Below are positions 24,374 to 32,721 of a DNA stretch of 64,000 bases, piece by piece. The notes beneath the pieces are model-generated. The model was not told the origin of the DNA, did no database searches, and worked only from the letters and a program-made list of their open reading frames with translations. Every line of letters begins with the position of its first letter. The first letter of the stretch is position 1. Source of the DNA: Hyphomicrobiaceae bacterium UBA7697 (GTDB lineage: Bacteria > Pseudomonadota > Alphaproteobacteria > Rhizobiales > Methyloligellaceae); assembly GCA_002482645.1 (NCBI GenBank), contig DLGJ01000005.1, positions 22,730-86,729 on the forward strand, given 5' to 3'. Made by a program: the position numbers and the translations under genes.

Positions 24374-26149
24374 CTAAAGCTTGTGGGTCTGAAGCCAGAG
24401 TTCCAACAACGCGCACTGCCAAAGTTCGGATCCGCGCAGTGGCGTGATATGCGCCTTCGGATCGGCGAACAGGCTGTCGAGGTAGCCGGACCGGAAGAGA
24501 CCGCGATCTTGAGCTGCCCGGGAAGAGAGCGCGTCCTGGGTCATTTCCAGCACCGGACCGTCGATATATTTGAGCGCCGGGACCGGGAAATAGCCCTTGG
24601 GCCGGTCGATGACGGATGACGGGATCACGTCGCGGGCCACGTCCTTCAACACGCCCTTGCCTTCGTCCTTCAACTTCAGCTCAGGCGGGACGCGCGCCGC
24701 GAGCTCCACGAGTTCATGGTCGAGAAAGGGCACGCGTGCCTCGAGGCCCCAAGCCATGGTCATGTTGTCGACCCGCTTCACCGGATCGTCGACCAGCATC
24801 ACCGTTGTGTCGATGCGCAAGGCTTTGTCGAGCGGCGTTTCCGCGCCGTCCTTCATCAGATGCCGTTCGACCAATCGTGCCGGTTCGTCTTCGTCGGCCA
24901 TCCAAGAGCCGTTGAGATGACGCCCGATTTTCTCGCGGTCCCGGTCGAAGAACAGCGCCGTGTAATCGGACACGATATCGTTGGAGCTGGCGAGCTTCGG
25001 ATACCAGTGATAGCCGGCGAACACTTCGTCCGCACCCTGACCGCTTTGCACGACCTTCACATGTTTCGCCACTTCGCGCGACAAAAGGTAGAAGCCCACA
25101 TTGTCGTAGGAGACCATCGGTTCGGACATGGCGGCGATGGTGTCGGGCAGCGCCTCCAGCATGTTCGCTGTCGGGATCATGATCTTGGTGTGGTCGGTGC
25201 CGAAATGCCCGGCGATGATGTCCGAATATTTGAATTCATCTCCGGCCTCGCCGTGCGCCGCCTCGAAGCCGATCGAGAATGTCTTGAGGTGCTGCTGCCC
25301 GGCCTCGGCGAGAAGCCCCACGATCAGGCTGGAGTCGACGCCGCCCGACAACAAGACGCCGACCGGGACGTCGGCGATCATGCGCCTGTCGACGGCACGG
25401 CGCAGCGCCGCGCCGACCCGGTCCTTCCATTCGCCGCCGCTCAGGGCAAGATCCCCGGACGAGCGCGCGAAATCGAGATCCCAATAGGTCGTATCCTTGA
25501 AGCGGCCGTCGGGTTCGACGATGCGCAAGGTCGCGGCCGGGAGCTTGCGGACGCCGCGCAGGATCGTATGCGGCGGCGGCACGATGGCGTGGAACGTCAT
25601 GTAGTGGGCAAGGCCGACGGGATCGAGCGCCGTATCGGCACCGCCCGCGGCGACGAGCGCGGGCAGCGTCGAGGCGAAGCGCAGGCGTGCCTTGTTCTGC
25701 GTGTAGTAGAGCGGCTTGATTCCAAGACGGTCGCGCGCCATGGCGACCCGCCCCGTTTCGCGCTCGTGGACCACGAAGGCGAACATGCCGTTGAAGCGCA
25801 CGGGCGCCTCCGGACCCCAGGCGTGCCAGGACTTGAGGACGACTTCCGTGTCGCTCGTGGAGAAGAACCGATAGCCTTTCGCCTCGAGTTCGGCCCGAAG
25901 CTCCTTGTGGTTGTAGATGCAACCGTTGAAGACGAGCGTGAGCCCAAGGTCCGAATCGACCATGGGCTGCTGGCCGCGCTCCGACAAATCGATGATTTTC
26001 AAACGGCGATGGCCGAAAGCGAAACGTCCCCTGGACACGACGCCCCCGGCGTCCGGTCCCCTCGGAACCATCGAACAGGTCATGGCGTCAATCGCCTCGA
26101 CCGACGCAGGCGAGCCATCGAATGTGATCTCGCCGCACAATCCGCACAT
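24374..26149 (-). CDS. asnO: N-acetylglutaminylglutamine amidotransferase (AsnB-like)
   Basis: The 591-residue protein is an asparagine-synthetase-type amidotransferase. Cys2 starts the N-terminal glutaminase domain (MCGLCGEITFDG, then RGPDAGG and LVFNGCIYNHKELR). The C-terminal synthetase domain has the ATP pyrophosphatase loop LLSGGVDSSLIVGLL. In this operon it amidates the C-terminal carboxylate of N-acetylglutaminylglutamine to give NAGGN. Its distinction from housekeeping AsnB rests on gene context and overall similarity to this subfamily. It is the first gene of the minus-strand operon, with its promoter in the 457-base gap shared with the L,D-transpeptidase gene. Confidence 0.94.
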   Translation of the reverse strand: MCGLCGEITFDGSPASVEAIDAMTCSMVPRGPDAGGVVSRGRFAFGHRRLKIIDLSERGQQPMVDSDLGLTLVFNGCIYNHKELRAELEAKGYRFFSTSDTEVVLKSWHAWGPEAPVRFNGMFAFVVHERETGRVAMARDRLGIKPLYYTQNKARLRFASTLPALVAAGGADTALDPVGLAHYMTFHAIVPPPHTILRGVRKLPAATLRIVEPDGRFKDTTYWDLDFARSSGDLALSGGEWKDRVGAALRRAVDRRMIADVPVGVLLSGGVDSSLIVGLLAEAGQQHLKTFSIGFEAAHGEAGDEFKYSDIIAGHFGTDHTKIMIPTANMLEALPDTIAAMSEPMVSYDNVGFYLLSREVAKHVKVVQSGQGADEVFAGYHWYPKLASSNDIVSDYTALFFDRDREKIGRHLNGSWMADEDEPARLVERHLMKDGAETPLDKALRIDTTVMLVDDPVKRVDNMTMAWGLEARVPFLDHELVELAARVPPELKLKDEGKGVLKDVARDVIPSSVIDRPKGYFPVPALKYIDGPVLEMTQDALSSRAAQDRGLFRSGYLDSLFADPKAHITPLRGSELWQCALLELWLQTHKL

Positions 26150-26606
26150 ATCTTACTGTCCCGGCTGAATAAATGTTTGCGTTGAGCCGAAGGGCATAAT
26201 CGAAGATGTAAGCAAGAATGGGGCCGCTCTTCGCTAGGCTTTTCCAGCCATGCCGCTCGAACTCGCAAGACTTTAGAATTGCAGTGATGGACGGAATTAT
26301 TGCACTTGATCCTGTCTCGATCAAATCGACGGACGCGGAATGACCGGCATAAACGGGTGCATATGCCCATTTTTCGGGCAGGAGGGCCGAAAAATCATCA
26401 AAAACACTTTGGCAACCGTTATGCTTAACGTCGTGAAATCGTCAAAGAGAGGAGGGCTTGGCGCAAATGTGACGGCCCAGGCGGTTCACGGCCAAGGAAC
26501 TGCCCTGTTTTGCCATTATGTTTAGAACTCTTGCGCGACCCTCTCCTAGATCATGATAGCTGTACGCGAACCCGGGATATCGCCTGGAGGACTAGAGGAA
26601 CGACGA
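26150..26606. other. 457-base divergent promoter region, AT-richer than flanks
   Basis: No convincing gene is present. The region lies between the NAGGN operon (minus) and the YcbB-like gene (plus) and is visibly richer in A/T than its surroundings, as expected for regulatory DNA. An inverted repeat TTGATC-N7-GATCAA lies at 26306-26324, and a weaker five-pair hairpin is at 26364-26380. An osmotic-stress promoter for the NAGGN operon is expected here, but I cannot point to defined -35/-10 boxes. Confidence 0.6.
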
Positions 26607-29600
26607 ATGCGGGGACGTTTCGCCATCGCAGGTCTGACAGCCTTGGCCATATTGGCTTTCGGCGCAGTGGAATTTGCCGTTCCGTCAACGGCGGCGGCCG
26701 AGTTCCGCATTCCGGGTCTGTTCGACGGTAAGCGGGTCGTCAAACGCAAGCGCTATCGGGCAAAACGGCCTGTGGCGCCCCCCCGCAATCCTGTTCGGGT
26801 TACCGCCGCGGTCTCCGCCGCCGCGGTGGCGCCCGAGGTCGCGAAGAAGAGCACGGCGGCGGTCGTTGCCGGCACGGCGGGCACCGCGAGCGTGTCTCTG
26901 GCCCTGCCGGCTTCACTGCGGGTCGCGGCCAACGTGCCGGACGCCAAGCTTGAGACGGCCGCCGAGTCCGAGACTGCCCCCAAGTCCGAGACGGCCCCCA
27001 AGTCCGAGACTGCCGACAAGTCCGAGACAGCCGAAGCGCCGTCCACCGGTCAGGACGCGTCCCTGGCGGAGACGGCCGCGAGCGAGTCTGAGGACGCGAA
27101 GGCGGGCGAGACCGGCGGCGCAGGCTCCAAGACCGCCGAGACCGGGAAAAGCGAGTCCGAGACATCCGAAGCCGAGACTCCCGAAGCCGAGACTCCCGAA
27201 GCCGGGACTTCCGACGTCGCGACTCCCGAAGCCGAGACCGTATCGGCGGCCGGCGGTGGCGAGGCCGAGCCCAAGGAGAGCACCAAGAACGACACCAAGG
27301 ATGACGCCGGGGCTGCGGACGAGGGCGATACGGCGTCTGCGGCAGCGGAAACGGCCGGCGCCGACAAGACCGGCACCGAAGCGGCCGATGCGAAGCCTGC
27401 GCCCGCCGCCGATGACGGAACCGGCGAGCAGAAAGACGTTGCCTCGGCCGGGACGCGTGCCGACGAACCTGCGGACGGCGAAGGCGTGGACACGAAGGCT
27501 GAAGCTGGCACGAAGCCGGACAGCGACGTTGCCGAGCGCACCGGCGAGGGCGCCGACGAGGCGGCCAAGGAACTGTCCGGCGCGATGGACCGCGACGATT
27601 CGAATTCGGCTGGCGGAACCGGCACGGCGGACGCCGATGGTGACGATGAGAACGCGGCCAAGCCTGCGGCGCCGGCGGATATCTCCTCGCCCGCGTCAGA
27701 TGCTGGGCACGATACGGCGCAAGCTGGCACGAGCGAGCCGCCCGCGCCCGAAACCAAAGATACGGCAGAGGCCGGTAGCAGCTCTGATTCCGATTCCGGG
27801 ACGCCCGCAGCGGGCACGGGCAAAGACACCGCCCCCCACGACGCTGCCGCTGAGGACACCGCAGCCAAGGACACCGCTGCCAAGGACACCGCTGCCGAGG
27901 ACGCTGCTGCCGAGGACGCTGCTGCCAAGGACACGGCGCCGAAGGACACGGCCGCGAAGGACAGCGGCACCAAGGACCACGTGGCGGAGGCGGCGAGCGA
28001 AGCGGCTGACGAGACGGCAAAGGTTGTGGAGCCCAAGGTTGTGGAGTCTAAGACTGCGGCGTCGAAGACTGTGGACTCGGCCGAGGCGGCGATCGAGGCC
28101 GCGGACAAGACCGTGGAGGATCAAGCCGGCGCCAAAGCCGGGCCGGAGGACACCACCGAACGCGATCCGGAGACCGTGAGCGCCGGGCTGGCTCCGCCGG
28201 CCCCGGATCCGAAACCCGAGGTCGCCGCCAGCACCGCGTCTGCCGAGAGTCGAGACTCCGGGTCCCAGGGGAATACCGAACCGCAAGACAAGGTGGAGTC
28301 CCAAGATAGGGGGGAGTCCCGAGACACGGCGGAGCTGGACGAGAAGCCTCGTTCCGCGCCCGAGATCGCGGCCACCGCAAAGCCCTCAGTCACCGCGTTG
28401 GATCAGACCGCCTCGATCGAGCCGACGGCCGGAGCCACGGCGCCGACGGACGACAGCGCGAGCCCCGGAAACGGCGAGGGCGCGACGCATGCCGATGCCG
28501 AGCCCGATAGCGCGAAGGATTCGAGCAAGGCGGCCGGATCGGAAGAACCGGCCGATGTGACGGCTGCCGCGCGGGATGCAGCCGATTCGCCTGCCGGGCA
28601 GCCGAGCGGCCCGAAGACAAAGACCCATAGTCCCAAGGCCTATGACGCCACGGTTGTCCTCGAGATTTCGCCGCCGCCCGGTGCCGGGCAGGCCGAGAAC
28701 GGCGGCACGAAAGTGGCTTCCCTCACGGAGCAAGATGACGTGTCCGCCGATGACGGGAAGCTGGAAGAGGCGGCCGAGACCGGACCTCCACCCCCGCCGC
28801 CCGTCGATCCCGTGATCTTGGCGGTACGCTCCAAGCTCGAAGGCGCGGACGCGCCAAAGATCGCGACGGCGGATCTCGATGCGCTCAAAAGCGTCTATGC
28901 GGAACGTGACGGCGATCCGCTCTGGATTGCCGGCGTCGGATTATCGGCGAATGCGAAACGGCTGATCGCGACCATCGGCGATGCCGGCGATTGGGGGCTG
29001 GATGCTGCCTCCTACAAGGTGCCCACGGCGGATGCCGTGCTGGATTCGGACGAGGCGCGTGCCGAAGCCGAGATCGCGCTCTCGGCGGCCGTTCTGAAAT
29101 ATGCCCGTCATGCGCAGACCGGCCGTCTCACGCCTTCGCAGGTCAGCAAGCTGTTCGATCAGCATCCCGAGGCGCGCGACCCCAAGACGGTTCTCACCGG
29201 GATCGCCGCATCGAATGCGCCAGACAAGGCGCTGCTCGCATTTCATCCGCAGAACGAACAATATCAGGGGCTGCACACCGCCCTGGTCCGCGCGCGGGAC
29301 AACGCCAAGGCGTCGGGCCGCAATCCCGACGGCGACCGTGAAGTCCAACGCATCGTCATCAACATGGAGCGGTGGCGCTGGCTTCCCGCCGATCTTGGGA
29401 GCTTCCACGTCTGGAACAACATTCCGGAGTTTCAGGTGCGCGTTCGCAAGGACGGGCGCACGATCTATCAAGAGAAGACGATCGTGGGGCAGCTGAAATA
29501 CGCGACGCCGTTCTTCTCCGCGCCGATGCGCAACATCGTGTTCAACCCGAACTGGACCGTGCCGCCGACCATCGTCCGCGAAGACATCGCGCCGAAGCTC

Positions 29601-30269
29601 AGGGGTCCGCAGCGCGGCGGCTTTTTCGGCGCCGAGTCCCGGAACGCAATGTTGCGGCGCTACGGGCTGGCCGTCAGCTACAAGGGCAAACCGATCGATG
29701 CGGATTCGGTCGATTGGAAGAACGTTAACATCCACAGCTATACGTTCCAGCAGGATCCGGGCCCCTACAACGTGCTCGGTCAGTTCAAGTTCAACTTCCC
29801 GAACAGCCATGCGGTCTACATGCATGACACCACGCAGCGGGAGCTGTTCGCGCGCAGCACACGTTCGCTGAGCCATGGCTGCATTCGCGTCCATCAACCG
29901 GCCCAGTTCGCCGCGCTGATCCTCGGCGAGGACAAGGGCTGGTCCATCGGAAACGTTCAGAACGTGCTCGCTCAGAGCCAAGGCCGGACCAAGGTCATCG
30001 CGCTCAACCGGAAAATTCCGGTGCACATGACCTATTTCACGGCCGTGGCCGACGAGCACGGCTCGGTTCGGGAGTTCGGCGACGTCTACGGCATCGACAA
30101 TCGGATGGCCCCGAAGCTCTTTCCGACCCCGGCGCATTTCCAGGTGCCCTATTCTCCCGATATCGCGGAGACGGCGCCAAGCCGGCCGGCACCCAGTTCC
30201 CGTCCGTCGCAGCGCCGCCGCAGCGCCAACACCGTCGAGAATTTCCTCTCGGGGATTCTCGGCAACTAG
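26607..30269 (+). CDS. YcbB/LdtD-like L,D-transpeptidase with a very long repetitive acidic region
   Basis: The 1220-residue product has a signal peptide (residues 1-31, cleavage near STAAA-EF), a basic segment, then about 600 residues of low-complexity Ala/Glu/Asp/Thr/Ser/Lys sequence (about 112-725). A YcbB-type module follows: a scaffold from about 730 (PVILAVRSKLEG), VINMERWRWLP near 915, and a YkuD catalytic domain from about 930. The active-site motif SHGCIRV has Cys1092 and His1090. YcbB enzymes form 3-3 mDAP cross-links in the periplasm; typical members are near 550-650 residues, so this one is about doubled by the insert. The ATG at 26607 with GGAGG/GAGGAA upstream gives the signal peptide; an upstream ATG at 26553 does not. 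Confidence 0.92.
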   Translation: MRGRFAIAGLTALAILAFGAVEFAVPSTAAAEFRIPGLFDGKRVVKRKRYRAKRPVAPPRNPVRVTAAVSAAAVAPEVAKKSTAAVVAGTAGTASVSLALPASLRVAANVPDAKLETAAESETAPKSETAPKSETADKSETAEAPSTGQDASLAETAASESEDAKAGETGGAGSKTAETGKSESETSEAETPEAETPEAGTSDVATPEAETVSAAGGGEAEPKESTKNDTKDDAGAADEGDTASAAAETAGADKTGTEAADAKPAPAADDGTGEQKDVASAGTRADEPADGEGVDTKAEAGTKPDSDVAERTGEGADEAAKELSGAMDRDDSNSAGGTGTADADGDDENAAKPAAPADISSPASDAGHDTAQAGTSEPPAPETKDTAEAGSSSDSDSGTPAAGTGKDTAPHDAAAEDTAAKDTAAKDTAAEDAAAEDAAAKDTAPKDTAAKDSGTKDHVAEAASEAADETAKVVEPKVVESKTAASKTVDSAEAAIEAADKTVEDQAGAKAGPEDTTERDPETVSAGLAPPAPDPKPEVAASTASAESRDSGSQGNTEPQDKVESQDRGESRDTAELDEKPRSAPEIAATAKPSVTALDQTASIEPTAGATAPTDDSASPGNGEGATHADAEPDSAKDSSKAAGSEEPADVTAAARDAADSPAGQPSGPKTKTHSPKAYDATVVLEISPPPGAGQAENGGTKVASLTEQDDVSADDGKLEEAAETGPPPPPPVDPVILAVRSKLEGADAPKIATADLDALKSVYAERDGDPLWIAGVGLSANAKRLIATIGDAGDWGLDAASYKVPTADAVLDSDEARAEAEIALSAAVLKYARHAQTGRLTPSQVSKLFDQHPEARDPKTVLTGIAASNAPDKALLAFHPQNEQYQGLHTALVRARDNAKASGRNPDGDREVQRIVINMERWRWLPADLGSFHVWNNIPEFQVRVRKDGRTIYQEKTIVGQLKYATPFFSAPMRNIVFNPNWTVPPTIVREDIAPKLRGPQRGGFFGAESRNAMLRRYGLAVSYKGKPIDADSVDWKNVNIHSYTFQQDPGPYNVLGQFKFNFPNSHAVYMHDTTQRELFARSTRSLSHGCIRVHQPAQFAALILGEDKGWSIGNVQNVLAQSQGRTKVIALNRKIPVHMTYFTAVADEHGSVREFGDVYGIDNRMAPKLFPTPAHFQVPYSPDIAETAPSRPAPSSRPSQRRRSANTVENFLSGILGN
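26967..27038 (+). repeat. 18-bp in-frame tandem repeats (SETAPK units) in the L,D-transpeptidase gene
   Basis: Four consecutive 18-base units start at 26967, 26985, 27003 and 27021 and encode SETAPK, SETAPK, SETADK and SETAEA. Differences between units are mostly at single bases, consistent with slippage followed by drift. Confidence 0.85.
27168..27242 (+). repeat. 15-bp in-frame tandem repeats (EAETP units) in the L,D-transpeptidase gene
   Basis: Five 15-base units starting at 27168 encode EAETP, EAETP, EAGTS, DVATP and EAETV. The first two are identical in DNA. Confidence 0.8.
27825..27974 (+). repeat. Ten 15-bp in-frame tandem repeats (DTAAK units) in the L,D-transpeptidase gene
   Basis: Ten 15-base units run from 27825 to 27974. 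They encode DTAPH, DAAAE, DTAAK, DTAAK, DTAAE, DAAAE, DAAAK, DTAPK, DTAAK and DSGTK. Central units differ by one or two bases, so copy number may vary between strains. Confidence 0.9.
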
Positions 30270-30278
30270 AGCTGCCGC

Positions 30279-32228
30279 TTACGTGCGTGCGAGCGTGCCG
30301 GCAATCTCGCGCGCGAAGGCCGTGAGCGAGGGGTCGCGCGCGCCCATGACCAGAACGACGTCGCCTTCCCGGGCATCGTTTGCGATCGTCTCGATCAACC
30401 ACGGCCGCGACGGCGCGAACGACGCATTCGTGCCCGTGCCGGCAATCTCCGCGACGATGTCGGCGGACGAAAAGTCCCGCGTGGCCGTGCCGCCCGCGTA
30501 GAACACTTCGAGCATGTAGAGCCGGTCTTGCGGAGAGAGTTCGTTCGAGAACGTGCGCACGAAGTCCTGCCAGAGAAAGCGCGTCGGCCCGTAGCCGTGC
30601 GGCTGATAGATCGCCATGACGCGCCTGCCTCTGAGTTTGGCGGTCCGGATCGCCGCGGCGATCTTCTCGGCGTTATGCGCGAAGTCGTCGACGACCTCGA
30701 TGCCGCGCGCGCGCGCGACGGTCTGGAAGCGCCGCCCGATGCCCGAGAAGCCGGACAGCGGTTTGGCCATGCCTTCCAAGGGGAGACCCACGGCGCGGCA
30801 GGCGGCGATCGCGGCCAGCGCGTTCGTTACGTTGTGGAGCCCTGGCACCGGAATCTCGAACGCAACGTCGTCCACCTTGAAGCGGGCGCCGGCGGCGCTG
30901 TGCTCCACTTCGCGTCCGCGAATATCGGCCCGCTCGCTCAGGCCGAAGCGGATCGCCCCGCCCGCGAACGGATCGAGATTTTCGTCGTCGCCGACCACGA
31001 GGCGCTCGCGCGTTCGCGCGCGCAAGGTGGCGAACATTGCCGCGACCTCGTCCATCTCCTTGTGATCGCGCTGGAGATTGAGGATCACCCCGATCGACGG
31101 CGCGTAGCGCACGAGCGAGCCGTCGCTCTCGTCGGCCTCGACCACGAGGAGGCCGGAGGCGCCCGCATAGGCATTGCCGATCAGTCCCTCGGCTTGCAGT
31201 GCCGGGAGATCGCCGCCGGTGATGACGGACGGATCGGCGCCCATGCCGCGCAGGATCTCGAAAGTCATGCCCGTCACGGTCGACTTTCCGCTCGTGCCCG
31301 TCACCGCGATGGACCGGTAGGCGCCGACGAAGTGCGCCAGCATTTCCGAGCGATGGACGATGGGAACGCCGCGCGCCTTCGCGGTGGCGACGTCGGGCAC
31401 GGTCTCTTCGACAGCCGTGGATACGACCAGCGCGGCGCAGTCCTCGCCGATTCCGCTGCCGTCTTGCGGATACACGCCGATCCCCAACGCTTCGAACCGG
31501 GCGCGCACGGCGCCGCGCTCGCCATGGTCGAAGGCGCGGTCGCTGCCGCTGACGCGGCCGCCCTTCATGGCTTGGAACTGGGCGATGGCGCTCATGCCCG
31601 ATCCGCCGAGTCCGGCATAGTGAAAGCGTCCCGAAGCAAGATCGGGGACCGCGCTCGTGCCGGAGGGCGCGATCAGGACGATATCGCCCTCGCGCGCCCG
31701 ATCGAAGAACGCCGTGACGTCCGCATTCCTCATGCGCACGCAGCCGCACGAGGCGGGCGTGCCGATGAGGTCCTCGTGATTGGTGCCGTGAATATAGACA
31801 TAGCGTTGCAGCGAGTCGCAGCCGGGTCCCCGATTGACGCCATCCTCGAGGCCGTCGAGCGTCAGGATCCGCGTCACGATGAGATCCTCGGAACAGGGTT
31901 CGCCGAGCCAGGTCCGGCCCGTCGGCTCCCGGGACTCGAAGACCGTGCCGGGCCCCGCGCCCGCGCCGATCTTCCGGTCGATGCGGTGCCAGCCGGGCGG
32001 CGTCTTGAAGGAGTTTTCCTCGCCGCCAATGCCGTTTCGCGCGGTGGAGACGGGCCAGGAGGCGACGGCGGCCCCGTCCTCCACCAGCGTGCCGGTCTGC
32101 CGCTCCACATCCACGACGAACAGCCGCTCCGGCGCGGCGTCCGGCGCACCCGGACGTTTGAGCGCGGTCTCGAAAAGCGCAAGGGCGCGGGCGGATATGG
32201 CGGGAATCGGCGGCGTCACGCGGCGCAC
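30279..32228 (-). CDS. YkuD L,D-transpeptidase/carboxypeptidase domain fused to an Mpl/MurC-type Mur ligase
   Basis: The 649-residue product has two complete-looking modules. Residues about 35-190 form a YkuD domain: LFVVDVERQTGTLVEDG, YVYIHGTNHEDLIGTPASCGCVRM, with His147 and Cys163; the usual His before GC is Cys161. Residues about 203-649 form a Mur ligase: HYAGLGGSGMSAIAQFQAMK, P-loop GTSGKST (311-317), VVEADESDGSLV, HNVTNALAAIA, and VVDDFAHNAEKI. The ligase half is closest to Mpl/MurC, which join a peptide or L-Ala to UDP-MurNAc in the cytoplasm. No signal peptide or membrane segment is visible. The start is GTG at 32226-32228. It is convergent, with 9 bases between stops, to the YcbB-like gene. 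Combined peptide trimming and re-ligation in murein recycling is inferred. Confidence 0.88.
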   Translation of the reverse strand: MRRVTPPIPAISARALALFETALKRPGAPDAAPERLFVVDVERQTGTLVEDGAAVASWPVSTARNGIGGEENSFKTPPGWHRIDRKIGAGAGPGTVFESREPTGRTWLGEPCSEDLIVTRILTLDGLEDGVNRGPGCDSLQRYVYIHGTNHEDLIGTPASCGCVRMRNADVTAFFDRAREGDIVLIAPSGTSAVPDLASGRFHYAGLGGSGMSAIAQFQAMKGGRVSGSDRAFDHGERGAVRARFEALGIGVYPQDGSGIGEDCAALVVSTAVEETVPDVATAKARGVPIVHRSEMLAHFVGAYRSIAVTGTSGKSTVTGMTFEILRGMGADPSVITGGDLPALQAEGLIGNAYAGASGLLVVEADESDGSLVRYAPSIGVILNLQRDHKEMDEVAAMFATLRARTRERLVVGDDENLDPFAGGAIRFGLSERADIRGREVEHSAAGARFKVDDVAFEIPVPGLHNVTNALAAIAACRAVGLPLEGMAKPLSGFSGIGRRFQTVARARGIEVVDDFAHNAEKIAAAIRTAKLRGRRVMAIYQPHGYGPTRFLWQDFVRTFSNELSPQDRLYMLEVFYAGGTATRDFSSADIVAEIAGTGTNASFAPSRPWLIETIANDAREGDVVLVMGARDPSLTAFAREIAGTLART

Positions 32229-32296
32229 TCTGCCACAAGGCGCCGCCGCGGTGTCACCCTTTTATCGTCGGGAGACGAACGGCATGGCGCACCTGT

Positions 32297-32572
32297 TCAG
32301 AACAGCGGCCCGCCATAGGGATAGTAGTATTTCCAATAGCGGTACTGGAACGGGCGCCAATAGCGCCGGCACTGCCAGCCGCAATTGCGCGTGCCGCGCC
32401 GGACGGTCTTCTTTGTCCGCGTCCGCTTTGCGGCGGTCTCGACCACCGAGCTGGCGCTGTCCGAGACCGCATGGACCGCTGTTCCGGACAGGGGAACCGG
32501 TGCCGCGCTTGCCGGAGCGGCAGCGATCCAGACGGCGCCTAGAAGCGCCAGGACGACGAAGGCGATACGCAT
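32297..32572 (-). CDS. Small secreted protein with aromatic C-terminus
   Basis: The 91-residue product has a clear signal peptide (MRIAFVVLALLGAVWIAAAPASAA, residues 1-24). A Ser/Thr/Lys-rich middle is followed by a C-terminus dense in Trp, Tyr and Arg (CGWQCRRYWRPFQYRYW then KYYYPYGGPLF) with two cysteines. Short proteins of this style are common hypotheticals in Rhizobiales envelopes. It lies behind the YkuD-Mur ligase region, between it and the cobalamin locus, on the minus strand. No function can be given. Confidence 0.7.
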   Translation of the reverse strand: MRIAFVVLALLGAVWIAAAPASAAPVPLSGTAVHAVSDSASSVVETAAKRTRTKKTVRRGTRNCGWQCRRYWRPFQYRYWKYYYPYGGPLF

Positions 32573-32721
32573 TGGACAAGGCTCCTCTCGGCCGGACCCT
32601 CGGCGGCGGGCTGCCGCCCGTCATGACGATGTCCGGAGTTTAGCACGCCTGTGTGCCACGGCCTTACCCGCGTCTTGGCGAATTGGTTACCGTGTTCCGG
32701 CGTGCCCCGTCCCAATGCACG

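Noticed and set aside
22623..24377. 584-codon plus-strand frame opposite the NAGGN synthetase
   Set aside because: Antisense shadow without motifs.
26306..26324. FNR/FixK box from TTGAT and ATCAA half-sites
   Set aside because: The half-sites are separated by nine bases, not the four of the FNR/FixK consensus; kept only as an unassigned inverted repeat.
26340..26525. 61-codon plus-strand frame in the divergent promoter region
   Set aside because: No ribosome-binding site and no recognisable features; located in likely regulatory DNA.
26967..27974. CRISPR-like appearance of the short regular repeats
   Set aside because: Repeats are contiguous, without spacers, in frame, and translate into a low-complexity region of a secreted enzyme.
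30528..32318. 596-codon plus-strand frame opposite the YkuD-Mur ligase gene
   Set aside because: Antisense shadow; the minus-strand frame has clear conserved motifs in both domains.
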